Assembly (NCBI GenBank): GCA_000437315.1
Contig: FR899398.1
Span: 1-37,986, forward strand
Source: Mycoplasma sp. CAG:472
Lineage (GTDB): Bacteria > Bacillota_I > Bacilli_A > RF39 > UBA660
DNA length: 37,986 nucleotides
Direction: 5' to 3'
Position 1 is the first letter of the stretch, and each line of letters opens with the position of its first letter. The translations under genes were made by a program, and so were the position numbers. Positions 17,046 to 25,431 of the stretch are shown here, one piece after another. The notes beneath the pieces are model-generated. The model had not been told where the DNA came from, did no database searches, and worked only from the letters and a program-made list of their open reading frames with translations.

Positions 17046-17633
17046 CTATTCATTATCTGTACTTAATAAATCTTTAATATCATCAGCACTTAACTTAGAT
17101 ATTAAGTTCTTATCTCTGTCTTCACCTTCGATTAAGGCATCGGCTAAGAGTTTTTTCTTATTTTGAAGTTCCAATATTTTTTCCTCGATTGTACCTTTAC
17201 ATATTAATTTAATTACCTCAACAGTATTTTTTTGACCTATTCGATGAGCTCTATCTGTTGCTTGATTTTCCACCTGAGGATTCCACCATAAATCTAAATG
17301 AATTACAACATCAGCACTAGTTAAATTCTTCACCCTTAAAAATATCATTATAATTTTTAATTAAACAAGCAGCAATGTGTTTACATTTTCTAAATATACC
17401 AAAATAACTACATGAACAATAAAGATCATTAATATTTCCGTTAAAAGTATCTATTTGAACACCAGTGTTTCCAAAATATGAATTACTATCATTAACATTA
17501 AATTCAAAAGCATGCTCATAGCCATTTCGAGTATGTTTAATTAATCTAACATTTCTAACTAAATCTAATACATTTTTATAATCAAATTCATTTACATATT
17601 TTTATCTTTATCTAAATTTTCATTTTTATTCAT
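17046..17633 (-). pseudogene. Remnant of a SWIM-domain SNF2 helicase
   Basis: Two ends of one large gene remain. From ATG 17633 (GGAGG upstream) a short reading hits a stop after 13 codons. A one-base shift in an A-run near 17595 restores a frame encoding KYVNEFDYKNVLDLVRNVR and then the SWIM zinc motif YCSCSYFGIFRKCKHIA. At about 17345 that frame ends (GEEFN stop), and in another frame the C-terminal end of a SNF2 helicase follows: NLTSADVVIHLDLWWNP, ENQATDRAHRIGQ and the terminal helices. The ATPase lobes between, normally several hundred residues, are missing. This indicates an internal deletion of probably 2 kb or more plus a frameshift. Confidence 0.85.
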
Positions 17634-17685
17634 AAAACCTCCATATGCAAAAACATTATATCAAACATTTATTCTATTTTAAAGT

Positions 17686-18540
17686 TTAAATACTTATTAT
17701 TGATAAAGTTATTAAAGATAAAACTATTAGTATTATTATAAACCATTTTTTATAGGATATTTTATCTTTAAAAACTATATTTGCAAGGAATGTTGCCACA
17801 ATAATTGATGCTGAAGATAAACTAGATATAATAACTACATTACCAGTTTTAAGGGCAATTCTTAAAAGTATCATTGATATTACCTCTAAAGATTCCATAA
17901 CAAGCACTTCTTTTTTACTTTTAAATTTTTTTAAATTTAATAAATCCATTTTATTAATTAACAAAAGAATTAAAATAATTGAAAATATAGTAGTTATACC
18001 TGAATAAAATGTTATTGCCATAGTATTTTCTATTTTAAGTGTTACTAATTTGTTAATAAATGTTGCACTCCCATTAGAAAATAAATAACCAAATGCATAA
18101 ATAATTCCTAAATCTTTACCTTTTCTACCTTTTTTATAATTAAGTAAAATATTTAATAAAAGAATTATAAATACTAAAATAATTTGTAAAATTTTTAGTC
18201 TTTCACTTGGTAAAAAAATACTAGATAATATTAATACCCAAATAATTTTTAATCTCATTATTACACTTACTTTAGAAATATTCCCATTTTTTAAAGCAAG
18301 TACTGAAAAATAATAACCAATTGTACTAAGCAAAGATATTGGTAAAACTAAAAATAAATCTTTTATAGAAAATGAAAAATTACTATTTAAAAGAAATATA
18401 CCTAGAAAAGTTTCAAAAATTCCAAAAGTAAGGCATCCAAAAGCCCAAAACCTAAGTTCATCTTTTTCACTAGCTTTTTTTTCAATGATATCTAATGTCC
18501 CACTTATTAAAATTATAATTAATACATAAATTAAATACAT
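17686..18540 (-). CDS. EamA-like (DMT) transporter, member 1
   Basis: 284 residues with about ten hydrophobic helices in two five-helix halves, the pattern of the drug/metabolite transporter superfamily. EamA features include NGNISKVSVIMRLKIIWVLI at the end of the first half and NVVIISSLSSASIIVATFLA in the second. Substrate unknown. It lies 21 bases after a second DMT gene on the same strand, with GGAG before its ATG, so both are probably one transcript. The paired arrangement may reflect a heterodimer or a recent duplication. Confidence 0.8.
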   Translation of the reverse strand: MYLIYVLIIILISGTLDIIEKKASEKDELRFWAFGCLTFGIFETFLGIFLLNSNFSFSIKDLFLVLPISLLSTIGYYFSVLALKNGNISKVSVIMRLKIIWVLILSSIFLPSERLKILQIILVFIILLLNILLNYKKGRKGKDLGIIYAFGYLFSNGSATFINKLVTLKIENTMAITFYSGITTIFSIILILLLINKMDLLNLKKFKSKKEVLVMESLEVISMILLRIALKTGNVVIISSLSSASIIVATFLANIVFKDKISYKKWFIIILIVLSLITLSIISI

Positions 18541-18561
18541 AATATCTCCATTTTTAGTATG

Positions 18562-19410
18562 TTACATTTTTATAAGAATAACCCCAATTATAATTATAAA
18601 ACTAATAAATAATTTAAATAATAAATCTTTTTTATTTTTATCAAAAATATATTCATAAATTGTATTTGTAATCATTGATAATGTTAAAAGTGGAGCAACT
18701 ACAGAAACAGATCCATATTCATATGCTTTAACCGAAGATATTAACATTATAGACCAAGAAAATGCTGCGATAATAAATCTTTTTTTATCATATAATGAAA
18801 ACTCATTTGCTAGTTTTTTAAAACTTAATTTATTAAATAAAAAAATATATATTGAGGGAATAAATACAGTAATAATTGTATAAAATGCTATATTAAAATT
18901 ACTGGATATATTTACATTTATAAGCATCGCTATAGCAAATAAAAAATTTGATATAAAACACATTATAAAATATTTGTTAAAGGAAATTTTTCCTTTGTTC
19001 ATGCCTAATAAGATATTAGCAAGTATTATAATTACACCACCAATAATCTTTTTTATAACTAATTTTTCTTTTAAGAAAATAAAGCCAAATATTACTAGAA
19101 AAACACTTGAAAGCTGTTTAAGCATTGAAAAAGTCGATGGATTAAGTCCATACCTTGCCTCAATATTAAGTCTATCAGTAAATGCATAAATTATTGTAAC
19201 TATAAAAAAAATTAAATAAACATACGGATTATCTGGTAACTTAAATTTAAAAAATGGAATAAAAAATATAGCAAAAAAAGCTGTAAAAAGTTCAAGTAAA
19301 ACAGTTAATGCACTTGCATCTTTCATATTTCTATTAGCTTTTTTAAAAGTTTGAGCATAGATAAGCGAAAATACTAAGTATATTAAAACCCAATAAATAT
19401 AATTATTCAT
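18562..19410 (-). CDS. EamA-like (DMT) transporter, member 2
   Basis: 282 residues with about ten hydrophobic helices. EamA-like features include NPSTFSMLKQLSSVFLVIFG (end of the first half, with FLKEKL next) and YGSVSVVAPLLTLSMI (second half). It shares layout with the next gene, but the two differ strongly in sequence, so the duplication, if any, is old. Candidate substrates (amino acids, sugars, drugs) cannot be told apart. The ATG at 19410 has GGAG upstream and the gene is first in the two-gene set. Confidence 0.8.
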   Translation of the reverse strand: MNNYIYWVLIYLVFSLIYAQTFKKANRNMKDASALTVLLELFTAFFAIFFIPFFKFKLPDNPYVYLIFFIVTIIYAFTDRLNIEARYGLNPSTFSMLKQLSSVFLVIFGFIFLKEKLVIKKIIGGVIIILANILLGMNKGKISFNKYFIMCFISNFLFAIAMLINVNISSNFNIAFYTIITVFIPSIYIFLFNKLSFKKLANEFSLYDKKRFIIAAFSWSIMLISSVKAYEYGSVSVVAPLLTLSMITNTIYEYIFDKNKKDLLFKLFISFIIIIGVILIKM

Positions 19411-19494
19411 ATTAAATCTCCAACAACATTATAAAACAAAAATATAATAATTTATATAATTTTAAAATTTTTTAATTATATTTACAGTAAAATA

Positions 19495-19878
19495 TTATTT
19501 TAACCAAATCTTATATCTAATATCGTGTAGTATTCTTATAATTTCTGATAGAGAAAAAAAGATAATTGCACAAATATCAGAAATAGCCCAATATTTTAAA
19601 GAAATAATAAAGTCAAATTCTTCGGTTTCTCCACCCAAAACAATACCAAAAATAAATCCCAATGCAATTGTAAGCCAAGCAATAACAAATAATAAACTTG
19701 CAAGAAGATTATTATCTCTAAGCATATTTTCAAATCTTTGATTAAGATTGCTTTCATTATATTCATGACAATTACATTTTGGACAACCATCATAAATACT
19801 CTTAATTAAAGTACCACATTTTATACAAGTATATTTTTTATTATTTTTATATTCCTCTAAAGAATTATAACTATCCAT
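19495..19878 (-). CDS. Zinc-ribbon membrane protein
   Basis: 127 residues. A zinc ribbon with CIKC (18-21) and CPKC (32-35) is followed by a soluble linker and two hydrophobic segments (about 59-81 and 92-115). Zinc-ribbon plus membrane-helix proteins are common small proteins of unknown role in Bacillota. AAGGAG precedes the ATG at 19878. Divergent from the XRE regulator gene. Confidence 0.7.
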   Translation of the reverse strand: MDSYNSLEEYKNNKKYTCIKCGTLIKSIYDGCPKCNCHEYNESNLNQRFENMLRDNNLLASLLFVIAWLTIALGFIFGIVLGGETEEFDFIISLKYWAISDICAIIFFSLSEIIRILHDIRYKIWLK

Positions 19879-19981
19879 ATATCATATCTCCTTTTCTTAA
19901 ATAACATTATATCACAATTCTAACTGTCGGTGCATATATTTCTAACTACTGGCTATTATAAAATTAATGTAGGTGATTGGA

Positions 19982-20239
19982 ATGAAGGATAATAAAAGTT
20001 TACACAACGATTATTATTACTACAACATTGTAAGAATTAATATAAAAAAACATCGAAAAATGGCTAATTTAACTCAACAGCAACTAGCCGATAAAATCGA
20101 TGTTTCTATGCATTACATTTCACAAATAGAAAGTGCTAATCCAAATAAATATTTCACTTTAGTAGTTATTGGTAGAATAGCAGATGCCCTTAATATTGAT
20201 ATTAAAGAATTATTTGATGAAGAAAATATTGATAAATAA
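19982..20239 (+). CDS. XRE-family helix-turn-helix regulator
   Basis: About 85 residues with a Cro/CI-type HTH: INIKKHRKMANLTQQQLADK, then IDVSMHYISQIES (recognition helix) and the final DALNIDIKELFD. It is a DNA-binding repressor-type protein without extra domains. The ATG at 19982 has AGGTG upstream and is preferred to a GTG at 19973. Its stop is two bases from the stop of the convergent endolysin gene. Such small XRE genes are common in prophages and mobile islands, consistent with the neighbouring lysis genes, but regulation of those genes is not shown. Confidence 0.85.
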   Translation: MKDNKSLHNDYYYYNIVRINIKKHRKMANLTQQQLADKIDVSMHYISQIESANPNKYFTLVVIGRIADALNIDIKELFDEENIDK

Positions 20240-20241
20240 AC

Positions 20242-21072
20242 TTATAATTTTTTTACATATGTAGCATTTAAATCTTTTAAACAAATATACCCACTTGGGG
20301 TTTTTGACCAATAAGATGATTTATTATTTATTATTTCAAGAGCAGTAAAAACTGTTCCTTTTTTGTATAGTGCTAAAGAATTCATATTTTTATATAAACT
20401 ATTTTCTTTACCGTTTTTAGTAAGTTCAGATACTTTCTTGATTCTAAAATTAGTACCAGGTCCAGTTCTCACATACATATTATATAAAGTTTTATAGTTT
20501 CCTTTAACGTATTCTACGATTTTTCTTATTTCACTAACCTTTTTAAAAATATATCTTTTATTTTGCTGTTTATAATAATCATTTATAATTAAAGTATTAT
20601 CATCCATTACCATATATTTTGTGGGATCTACTGCATTTACTAAACCCCAGTCTCCCCTTACACTTTGCCAATTATTAACTATGCTTTCTTTATTATCATA
20701 AACTGCTATTTCTAAGTCTAAGTGAGCTTTTACATTACCGGTGGTACCATCATCAAATAAATAATCCCCTTGATTAAACTTTTGTCCAACCCTATAATAA
20801 ATTATTTTATTTGGATGAGTCATCATTACAACGGCAAATCTTGCTATTCCATCTGCACAAAGTACCTTTTCATTTGAGGTAAGCCATATTGTATAAGAAT
20901 TATTTCTTTTTACATAAATTTTAGATACATACCCTGAAAAAGGTGCATATATTTCTCTATACCCTCCCCTTGCAGAAACATCTATTGCTTTTCTATTTTT
21001 ATGTGAAAAAGTATTTACTCCAAAACCTTGTGTTAAATAATAACTTTTTTTAGGAAACTTAAATACTTCCAT
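20242..21072 (-). CDS. Phage-type endolysin: M23-like domain plus SH3b
   Basis: About 276 residues with no signal peptide. The N-terminal part (to about residue 150) looks like an M23/LytM-type peptidase of phage endolysins: a TQGFGVNTFSHKNRKAIDVS segment with H24 and D31, IYAPFSGYV, VGQKFNQGDYLFDDGTTGN, and HLDLE at 117-121. The usual HxH pair reads H117-L-D119, so one zinc ligand appears substituted. The C-terminal part (about 185-276) is SH3b-like (MYVRTGPGTNFR), for wall binding. The ATG at 21072 is 9 bases from GGAGG; an ATG at 21081 directly abuts that site. It overlaps the holin gene. Confidence 0.75.
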   Translation of the reverse strand: MEVFKFPKKSYYLTQGFGVNTFSHKNRKAIDVSARGGYREIYAPFSGYVSKIYVKRNNSYTIWLTSNEKVLCADGIARFAVVMMTHPNKIIYYRVGQKFNQGDYLFDDGTTGNVKAHLDLEIAVYDNKESIVNNWQSVRGDWGLVNAVDPTKYMVMDDNTLIINDYYKQQNKRYIFKKVSEIRKIVEYVKGNYKTLYNMYVRTGPGTNFRIKKVSELTKNGKENSLYKNMNSLALYKKGTVFTALEIINNKSSYWSKTPSGYICLKDLNATYVKKL

Positions 21073-21241
21073 TATGATCATCCTCCTTTTTATTAAAATA
21101 ATATGTAAAGACCATTCCTACAATCATTGTAATTGTTTCAGTGGGTATTTGATTTTTAACTGATAAAAAAACGAACACAAATGTAGCCGCTAAAGTAATA
21201 ATAGTTTTAACTTGTAATAAACATTTTATTAAGTTTTTCAT
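21059..21241 (-). CDS. Holin-like small membrane protein
   Basis: About 60 residues: a short N-terminus, two hydrophobic helices (about 10-26 and 36-50) joined by a short turn (NQIPTET), and a charged tail with KKEDDHN. Size and layout match phage holins that let endolysin cross the membrane. It directly precedes and overlaps the endolysin gene by 14 bases, the classic lysis-cassette order. The ATG at 21241 has GGAGG five bases upstream. No other phage genes (structural, terminase, integrase) are seen in the window. Confidence 0.75.
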   Translation of the reverse strand: MKNLIKCLLQVKTIITLAATFVFVFLSVKNQIPTETITMIVGMVFTYYFNKKEDDHNGSI

Positions 21242-21313
21242 AATTACCTCCATAATAATTTATGTAAAATTTGTGTTTATAGATAATTAAAATTCATTAA
21301 ATAAGATTAAATA

Positions 21314-21343
21314 TTAGTTCTTTTAAGAAAAATGTTATATAAT
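21314..21343 (+). promoter_or_regulatory. Promoter of the ANL synthetase gene
   Basis: A consensus -10 TATAAT (21338-21343) with a weak -35 (TTAGTT, 21314-21319) at 18-base spacing. The -10 and the 15 bases before it nearly repeat the uppP promoter (26784-26804). Confidence 0.55.
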
Positions 21344-21363
21344 ATTATTATGTAGGAGGTACT

Positions 21364-23091
21364 ATGTTTTTATTTAAACTAGAAAGACAATTAAAATCAT
21401 ATTCCAGATGGAATAAATGTTATACTAAAGAAGAAAGAAAAATGAAAGCAAAAGATGAAACAATTTACGATAATTTCTATTCTTATGCAATTAAAAATCC
21501 AAAAGATAATGCAATAAACTATTATAATAGAATCTTTTCATATGAAAAAGTTTTAAAAATGATTGATAAAGCTGCTCAAAGTTTAAATTATTTAGGTGTG
21601 GAAAAAATGGATATTGTTACATTACTTCTTCCAAATATTCCTGAGGCTGTAATACTTTTTTATGCACTTAATAAGATTGGTGCGGTAAGTAATATGGTTC
21701 ATCCTCTTTCAAGTAATGAGGAAATAAAAAATATTTTAAAAAATAATGAAAGTAATATTATTGTGGCAGTAGATGCTTCCTATGATAAATTATATGACAT
21801 TACTGAAGGAACAAAAGTTACAAAAATTATTGGTGTCTCTGCGGCAAATTCATTACCATTATTATTAAAAATTGGTTATAAATTAAAAATGTTTAATAAA
21901 TATACTATACCATGTAAAGAAAACTTTATAAGTTATAAAAAGTTTTTGAGACATAAAAAATCTTTTGAATATAAAAAATATTACAATGTTATCGATAAAC
22001 CTGCTTGTATATTACAAAGTGGCGGTACTACCGGTATTAGCAAAGGAATAGTTTTATCAAATGGTAACTTTAATAGTTTAACTGTTCAAGAAATAATAAT
22101 GCTTAAAAAGCTTGAAAAAGGTGATAAGATTCTTGCAATTATGCCTGTGTTTCATGGATTTGGTTTAGCACTTAGTGTTAATTCAATGTTATGCCTTGGT
22201 AGAGAGGTAATATTAGTACCAACATTTAAAGCATCAGAATTTGCAAATATTATTAATAAATATAAACCTCAAATGATTATCGGAGTACCAACATTATATG
22301 AAGCTTTACTTCAAAGTGAAGTAAGTGATTTATCTTTTGTAAAATATGCTGTTGTTGGAGGAGACTCTTTATCAAAAGACTTAGAGCTTAGAATAAATGA
22401 TTTTTTTAGAAAACATAATTCTAATGTGGAAATAAGTCAAGGTTACGGTATGACCGAGTGTTTAGCGGGAGCAATTGCAAACTTTGATTATCATTACAAA
22501 ACAGGCGCTATTGGTATTCCTGGACCTGGTAATGATGTTAAAATAGTTAAGCCATTTACTCAAACTGAAGTAAGAAATAATGTTGATGGAGAAATATGTA
22601 TAAGTGCTCCAACTGTTATGCTTGGTTATTTAAATAATGAAGAGGAAACAAATAAAGTTCTCCAGGTGCATAAAGATGGTTATACTTGGCTACATACTGG
22701 TGATATTGGCTATATTGATAATGATGGAATAATATTTTATAAACAAAGACTTAAAAGAATGATTATTTCAAGTGGTTATAATGTATATCCACAACATGTT
22801 GAGGAGGTTATAAATTCACATGATGCTGTACTTACTTGCTCTGTTGTTGGAATACCCCATCCATATAAAGTTGAAGTTCCAAAAGCTTGTATTGTTTTAA
22901 AAAATGATGTTATAGATAATCCTATACTTCGTATGAATATTAAGAAATATGTTGAAAGTAAACTTGCAAAATTTGAATGGCCTTATAAATATGATTTCAG
23001 AAAATCACTACCTAAAACTAAAATGGGTAAAATAGATTTTAAGAAGTTACAAAATGAAGAATTCGAAGAAAAAGAAAAGAAAGACGCATAA
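21364..23091 (+). CDS. AMP-forming acyl-CoA synthetase (ANL superfamily)
   Basis: 575 residues with all ANL motifs: the ATP-binding loop SGGTTGISKG at 219-228, GYGMTE at 360-365, HTGD at 444-447, and PKTKMGKID with the C-terminal catalytic Lys near 556. The family activates a carboxylate as acyl-adenylate, then usually transfers it to CoA. The substrate is probably a fatty acid, judged from overall similarity to FadD-type enzymes, but it could be another acid or an acyl-carrier protein partner. No signal or membrane segment. The ATG at 21364 has AGGAGG upstream. It has its own promoter and terminator and is divergent from the lysis genes. Confidence 0.85.
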   Translation: MFLFKLERQLKSYSRWNKCYTKEERKMKAKDETIYDNFYSYAIKNPKDNAINYYNRIFSYEKVLKMIDKAAQSLNYLGVEKMDIVTLLLPNIPEAVILFYALNKIGAVSNMVHPLSSNEEIKNILKNNESNIIVAVDASYDKLYDITEGTKVTKIIGVSAANSLPLLLKIGYKLKMFNKYTIPCKENFISYKKFLRHKKSFEYKKYYNVIDKPACILQSGGTTGISKGIVLSNGNFNSLTVQEIIMLKKLEKGDKILAIMPVFHGFGLALSVNSMLCLGREVILVPTFKASEFANIINKYKPQMIIGVPTLYEALLQSEVSDLSFVKYAVVGGDSLSKDLELRINDFFRKHNSNVEISQGYGMTECLAGAIANFDYHYKTGAIGIPGPGNDVKIVKPFTQTEVRNNVDGEICISAPTVMLGYLNNEEETNKVLQVHKDGYTWLHTGDIGYIDNDGIIFYKQRLKRMIISSGYNVYPQHVEEVINSHDAVLTCSVVGIPHPYKVEVPKACIVLKNDVIDNPILRMNIKKYVESKLAKFEWPYKYDFRKSLPKTKMGKIDFKKLQNEEFEEKEKKDA

Positions 23092-23104
23092 TCTTTCTTT
23101 TTAA
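23076..23104 (+). terminator. Intrinsic terminator over the synthetase stop codon
   Basis: AAAGAAAGA (23076-23084) pairs with TCTTTCTTT (23092-23100); the loop CGCATAA contains the stop codon (23089-23091). It is purine/pyrimidine symmetric, so it may also serve the convergent gene. Confidence 0.7.
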
Positions 23105-23105
23105 T

Positions 23106-23693
23106 TTATCTTTTTTTAACATTTATATTATCTATATTTTTAATAATATTTTTTGTATCAATTGATGATTTAACTAAATAAGTAATTAAAATAACTAGAC
23201 CAGTAATAATTATTACAGGTGTATAATTTTTTGATGAACTTGATGTATCTTTTTTTAAATGGTCTAAACAGTTATCTTTGCCATCTTCATAACATTTAAC
23301 GATATCTTTATCGCCATTTTCATAAGCTTCATTTATAACACTTTCAAGTGATGTATTATAAGCAGATGCAGCATATAAATCACTAATTACTACAAAAGGT
23401 GTTGCCTCATGACTAGCATCTTCGAACCCAAAACTATTAAATGCCTTAGCGACTTTTTTTCCTAATGCATAATCTTTGCCTTCAGCCCAATCAACATGAT
23501 CAACATAAAGTTCTTTTTTTACAATTGTAAATGTTTTATCATAACCATCAAGACCTTTTAAATATTCTTCCTCTTTTACGCAATAAGGACATCCTCCAGC
23601 CTCAAATAAATAAACTTTTACCTTATCTTTTGCATTAACAAGTGTTGGTAAAAATAAAACTAGTGTTAATAATAATAATATTCTATTTTTCAT
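23106..23693 (-). CDS. Secreted thioredoxin-fold protein with C-terminal anchor (CPYC)
   Basis: About 195 residues: a signal peptide (MKNRILLLLTLVLFLPTLVNA), then a thioredoxin-like fold with GGCPYC, an inserted helical region, a cis-Pro candidate in EATPFVVISD, a second Cys pair (KCYEDGKDNC), and a C-terminal membrane helix (about 155-172). It is predicted to face the outside and act as a disulfide or glutaredoxin-like oxidoreductase. The ATG at 23693 has GGAGG just upstream; the longer reading to 23810 runs through the intergenic region and is rejected. Confidence 0.8.
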   Translation of the reverse strand: MKNRILLLLTLVLFLPTLVNAKDKVKVYLFEAGGCPYCVKEEEYLKGLDGYDKTFTIVKKELYVDHVDWAEGKDYALGKKVAKAFNSFGFEDASHEATPFVVISDLYAASAYNTSLESVINEAYENGDKDIVKCYEDGKDNCLDHLKKDTSSSSKNYTPVIIITGLVILITYLVKSSIDTKNIIKNIDNINVKKR

Positions 23694-23727
23694 AAATCCT
23701 CCAATAAACCAATTATAGCATACTTTT

Positions 23728-23967
23728 TTATCTATGATAAGGTGTTTCTTCATTATATAAAATATAATAAATTGATGGACTACAATAATCAGTGTAAGTA
23801 ATTCCCTCATAACTATATAATGTCATACCATTTTCAGTAAGAGTTAATAGTTCAATACCTTTTTCTTTTAAAATAGCATAGCCATAATCAAACTCAAAAA
23901 TACCTTTGTTAATATTTGAACACACATCTTTCACATAATTTTTTAATACTCTATCATCTGGTTTCAT
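23728..23967 (-). CDS. Small hypothetical protein
   Basis: 79 residues, soluble, with no recognised motif; Tyr-rich in the second half and containing two Cys (VCSN and YCSPS). The ATG at 23967 is preceded by GGAGG at good spacing, which supports it as a real gene. It lies upstream of the CPYC thioredoxin gene on the same strand and may share its transcript. Function unknown. Confidence 0.6.
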   Translation of the reverse strand: MKPDDRVLKNYVKDVCSNINKGIFEFDYGYAILKEKGIELLTLTENGMTLYSYEGITYTDYCSPSIYYILYNEETPYHR

Positions 23968-24017
23968 ATTTCCTCCGTATAAGTATCTATTTTAAAGATA
24001 AATATGATTAAAGTCAA

Positions 24018-24046
24018 TAAAAAAAACTTGTTATACCCTAACAAGT
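24018..24046 (-). terminator. Intrinsic terminator over a stop codon
   Basis: Minus-strand ACTTGTTA (24046-24039) pairs with TAACAAGT (24033-24026), followed by a run of eight U. The stop codon of the upstream membrane protein (24033-24031) is in the 3' arm. Confidence 0.85.
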
Positions 24047-25020
24047 CTTGATTTTCCGTCTTCATAAAGAGGTCTATGAATAGCAATTTTCATCTTAGAA
24101 TAAAATTCCATTTCATCCTTTAAAAGATAATTTGTATATAAAACAAAGTATTTACCTTTTTTATCATTGTATATAAAAGCAATTCTACCCTCTTCAGGAT
24201 TTAATTTAGAAATTGATTTTAATACAATAAATTCATAACCATCAATTACCTCAGTTTGCTCTTTAACAAATTTATATTCATTAAGTGCTAAATCATTTTT
24301 AACAAGTTCTGTAAACTCTGTTATATCTTTGTTAGATTCTTTAAGGTAACCCTCAATATATTCTTTATTTTCTAAACTTCTTGCAGAAAATAAATATACA
24401 CTATTTCTAAAATAAGAATGTTGCTGATAATATTCTCTAAACATCTTTTCTGGAAATTTAATTGACATATTAAACTTAGTTAAATATACATTATTTTCAT
24501 CATTTGGTATATAACTAGTTTTAAATTTAATATCATTTTTAAGAAGTGATTTATAAAATTTATGAAAATTTTCAGAATTAAATGATACATCAAATACTTT
24601 ATTTTTTGTTATTTTAACCATAACTTTTGCATTTGGATAATATGTTACTAAAGATATTTTAGAAAACTTTGTATTAAGTTCTTTTCTAAATAATCTTTGA
24701 ACTTTAATATCATCACCATTAACAGTTACACATTTATATTTACATAGAGCATATATAACAAGAAGCAAGCACTCTATTGTAAGTAAACTATAACTAATAA
24801 TTAACTTAAGAGATATCGAAAAGTAAATACAAAATAATGCTATTGTTATTGTAGCCATAAAAACAACAGTACCAATCCATTTTTGATAAAATACATTATA
24901 ATTATCATCATCATTTTTTGCAAAAACAAATTCAGGTTTTAAAAATAAAATTATTGTATTAATTATGACAAAAAAGACCGCACATACAACGCATATTACA
25001 CTTTTTATAACTGGACTCAT
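24031..25020 (-). CDS. Hypothetical protein with N-terminal membrane helices
   Basis: 329 residues. Three hydrophobic segments lie in the first 95 residues (about 5-27, 48-68 and 72-93), followed by a beta-rich region (about 95-160) like a membrane-linked PH-type module (VTVNGDDIKVQRL, KISLVTYYPNAKVMVKI) and a mixed C-terminal domain. No catalytic motif. It lies 7 bases downstream of a small anchored protein gene, so it is probably co-transcribed, and it ends in a strong terminator. Function unknown. Confidence 0.7.
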   Translation of the reverse strand: MSPVIKSVICVVCAVFFVIINTIILFLKPEFVFAKNDDDNYNVFYQKWIGTVVFMATITIALFCIYFSISLKLIISYSLLTIECLLLVIYALCKYKCVTVNGDDIKVQRLFRKELNTKFSKISLVTYYPNAKVMVKITKNKVFDVSFNSENFHKFYKSLLKNDIKFKTSYIPNDENNVYLTKFNMSIKFPEKMFREYYQQHSYFRNSVYLFSARSLENKEYIEGYLKESNKDITEFTELVKNDLALNEYKFVKEQTEVIDGYEFIVLKSISKLNPEEGRIAFIYNDKKGKYFVLYTNYLLKDEMEFYSKMKIAIHRPLYEDGKSRLVRV

Positions 25021-25027
25021 AACTCAC

Positions 25028-25342
25028 CTATTTTAATGTAACTAGACCACAGTCATTTTCAGCTTTACAAATCTTTTGCTCTTCATTAAGTTTTATTTCT
25101 TTATCGCTTCCATCAATTAATCTTATAACAACTTTATTACCTTCAGTAGCAATAATTTCAGCATCAAGATTTTCAAGTTTTAAACCAACAGTAATATTCT
25201 TATATTCTTTTGTTTCATTTTTATAAGTAACATTAAGTGCTGTATAACCTTCCTCTTTCTTATTTCTTTTTGCAAAAATAAATAATCCTATAAGTAAAAT
25301 AACTATTGTAACTACAATTGGAACTATTTTCTTACTTTCCAT
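25028..25342 (-). CDS. Small membrane-anchored protein
   Basis: 104 residues: one N-terminal membrane helix (about 7-24), a basic stop-transfer stretch (KRNKK), then a beta-rich domain of about 70 residues with two Cys near the C-terminus (KICKAENDCG) that could form a disulfide outside the cell. AGGGTG precedes the ATG at 25342. It forms a two-gene set with the downstream multi-helix protein. No family recognised. Confidence 0.65.
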   Translation of the reverse strand: MESKKIVPIVVTIVILLIGLFIFAKRNKKEEGYTALNVTYKNETKEYKNITVGLKLENLDAEIIATEGNKVVIRLIDGSDKEIKLNEEQKICKAENDCGLVTLK

Positions 25343-25401
25343 AGTCTCACCCTTCCTATTATAATTATAGAGGAAAAAGTCAAAATAGTAAAGTGATTTT
25401 C

Positions 25402-25431
25402 AAAAAAAATTTATGACTCATAATCATAAAT
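25402..25431 (-). terminator. Intrinsic terminator over a lipoprotein stop codon
   Basis: Minus-strand ATTTATGA (25431-25424) pairs with TCATAAAT (25416-25409), then seven U. The TAA stop (25413-25411) is in the 3' arm. Confidence 0.8.

Noticed and set aside
17046..17348. Stand-alone small helicase-like gene
   Set aside because: It is only the C-terminal tail of a SNF2 helicase with no ATPase motifs, preceded by the SWIM remnant of the same gene in another frame.
23694..23810. N-terminal extension of the CPYC protein
   Set aside because: It would place about 39 residues before an obvious signal peptide that has GGAGG right upstream.
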